Positions 63,941 to 64,000 of a stretch of 64,000 nt of DNA are shown one piece after another. Each line of letters starts with the position of its first letter. The first letter of the stretch is position 1. The notes under the pieces are model-generated. The model was given only the letters and a program-made list of their open reading frames with translations, was not told the DNA's origin and did not search any database. The stretch is from Sediminibacterium sp. (GTDB lineage Bacteria; Bacteroidota; Bacteroidia; Chitinophagales; Chitinophagaceae), in assembly GCF_030695065.1 (NCBI RefSeq), contig NZ_JAUYTR010000025.1:62001-126000 (forward strand). Direction: 5' to 3'. Both the position numbers and the translations under genes were made by a program.

Positions 63941-63981
63941 GGTCAGTCAGTAAAACCATTAGAAGTTTGATTGACTGACTA
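63941..63981. repeat. Right copy of the inverted GGTCAGTCAG hairpin
   Basis: GGTCAGTCAG at 63941-63950 and TTGACTGACTA at 63971-63981 are exact reverse complements of the two arms at 50098-50134, in the opposite orientation. The loop sequence differs. It lies 172 bases after the OLD-like gene, close to the window edge. Confidence 0.7.
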
Positions 63982-64000
63982 ATATTTTCAGATAACGATA

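Noticed and set aside
47840..64000. Insertion sequence or classic transposon
   Set aside because: No transposase gene was found; only a tyrosine recombinase is present.

Overview
The window is a stretch of an AT-rich Bacteroidota chromosome, most likely from the Chitinophagaceae or a close relative. The evidence is a type IX secretion (T9SS) substrate with a CHU_C-type tail next to a PorP/SprF gene, the bamD-rpoZ-DUF4835-DUF4296 cluster, a Bacteroidota-type S1 protein with six S1 domains, several matches to the Bacteroidota -7 promoter box TAnnTTTG, and few visible Shine-Dalgarno sequences. The species cannot be named from the sequence alone.

Positions 1-45.5 kb are ordinary chromosome. In order they hold: the end of map, an FAD oxidoreductase and a CBS protein; a large secreted zinc protease; two small secreted repeat proteins; rpsA; the bamD-rpoZ-DUF4835-DUF4296 run leading into a two-subunit 3-oxoacid CoA-transferase; a peroxiredoxin; an rRNA methyltransferase; grpE-dnaJ; a leftward run (symporter, O-methyltransferase, LysM glucosaminidase, hpt, VWA protein); a LOG-family gene, an FAD-linked dehydrogenase and pckA; a deoxynucleoside kinase, trpS and recG; the T9SS substrate/PorP pair; a pepP-pssA-purS-rsmI operon; an M1 peptidase; rsmG with a glycosyltransferase; tgt; an LptF/LptG permease; and a citrate synthase that looks strikingly like the mitochondrial enzyme. 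Many of these genes overlap or are separated by only a few bases.

Positions 45.5-47.7 kb are a transition zone: a 450-base gap with one doubtful Cys-rich reading frame, a ferredoxin-reductase-like oxidoreductase plus an alpha/beta hydrolase, and a complete tRNA-Ala(GGC) on the minus strand with its own terminator.

From 47.8 kb to the right edge lies an integrated mobile element or genomic island. It begins with a tyrosine recombinase. It carries a RteC-like protein, a RepA-like AAA ATPase, a 581-base intergenic region with four TACCCC repeats (a candidate origin), a Sak4-like recombination ATPase, a DUF3871 protein and a RadC/JAB protein. Cargo follows: an XRE regulator with a palindromic operator driving a TPR plus zinc-ribbon/TerB gene pair, a three-copy family of small unknown proteins (one copy truncated), an orphan HsdR_N-type nuclease, a SHOCT membrane protein and an OLD-family ATPase/TOPRIM nuclease. 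No relaxase, transposase, capsid or second att site is visible, so the right end is probably outside the window.

The most unexpected structure is a pair of near-identical hairpins with the same two arms (GGTCAGTCAG and TTGACTGACTA), at 50098-50134 and 63941-63981. They lie in inverted orientation about 13.8 kb apart and enclose the whole replication and cargo block.
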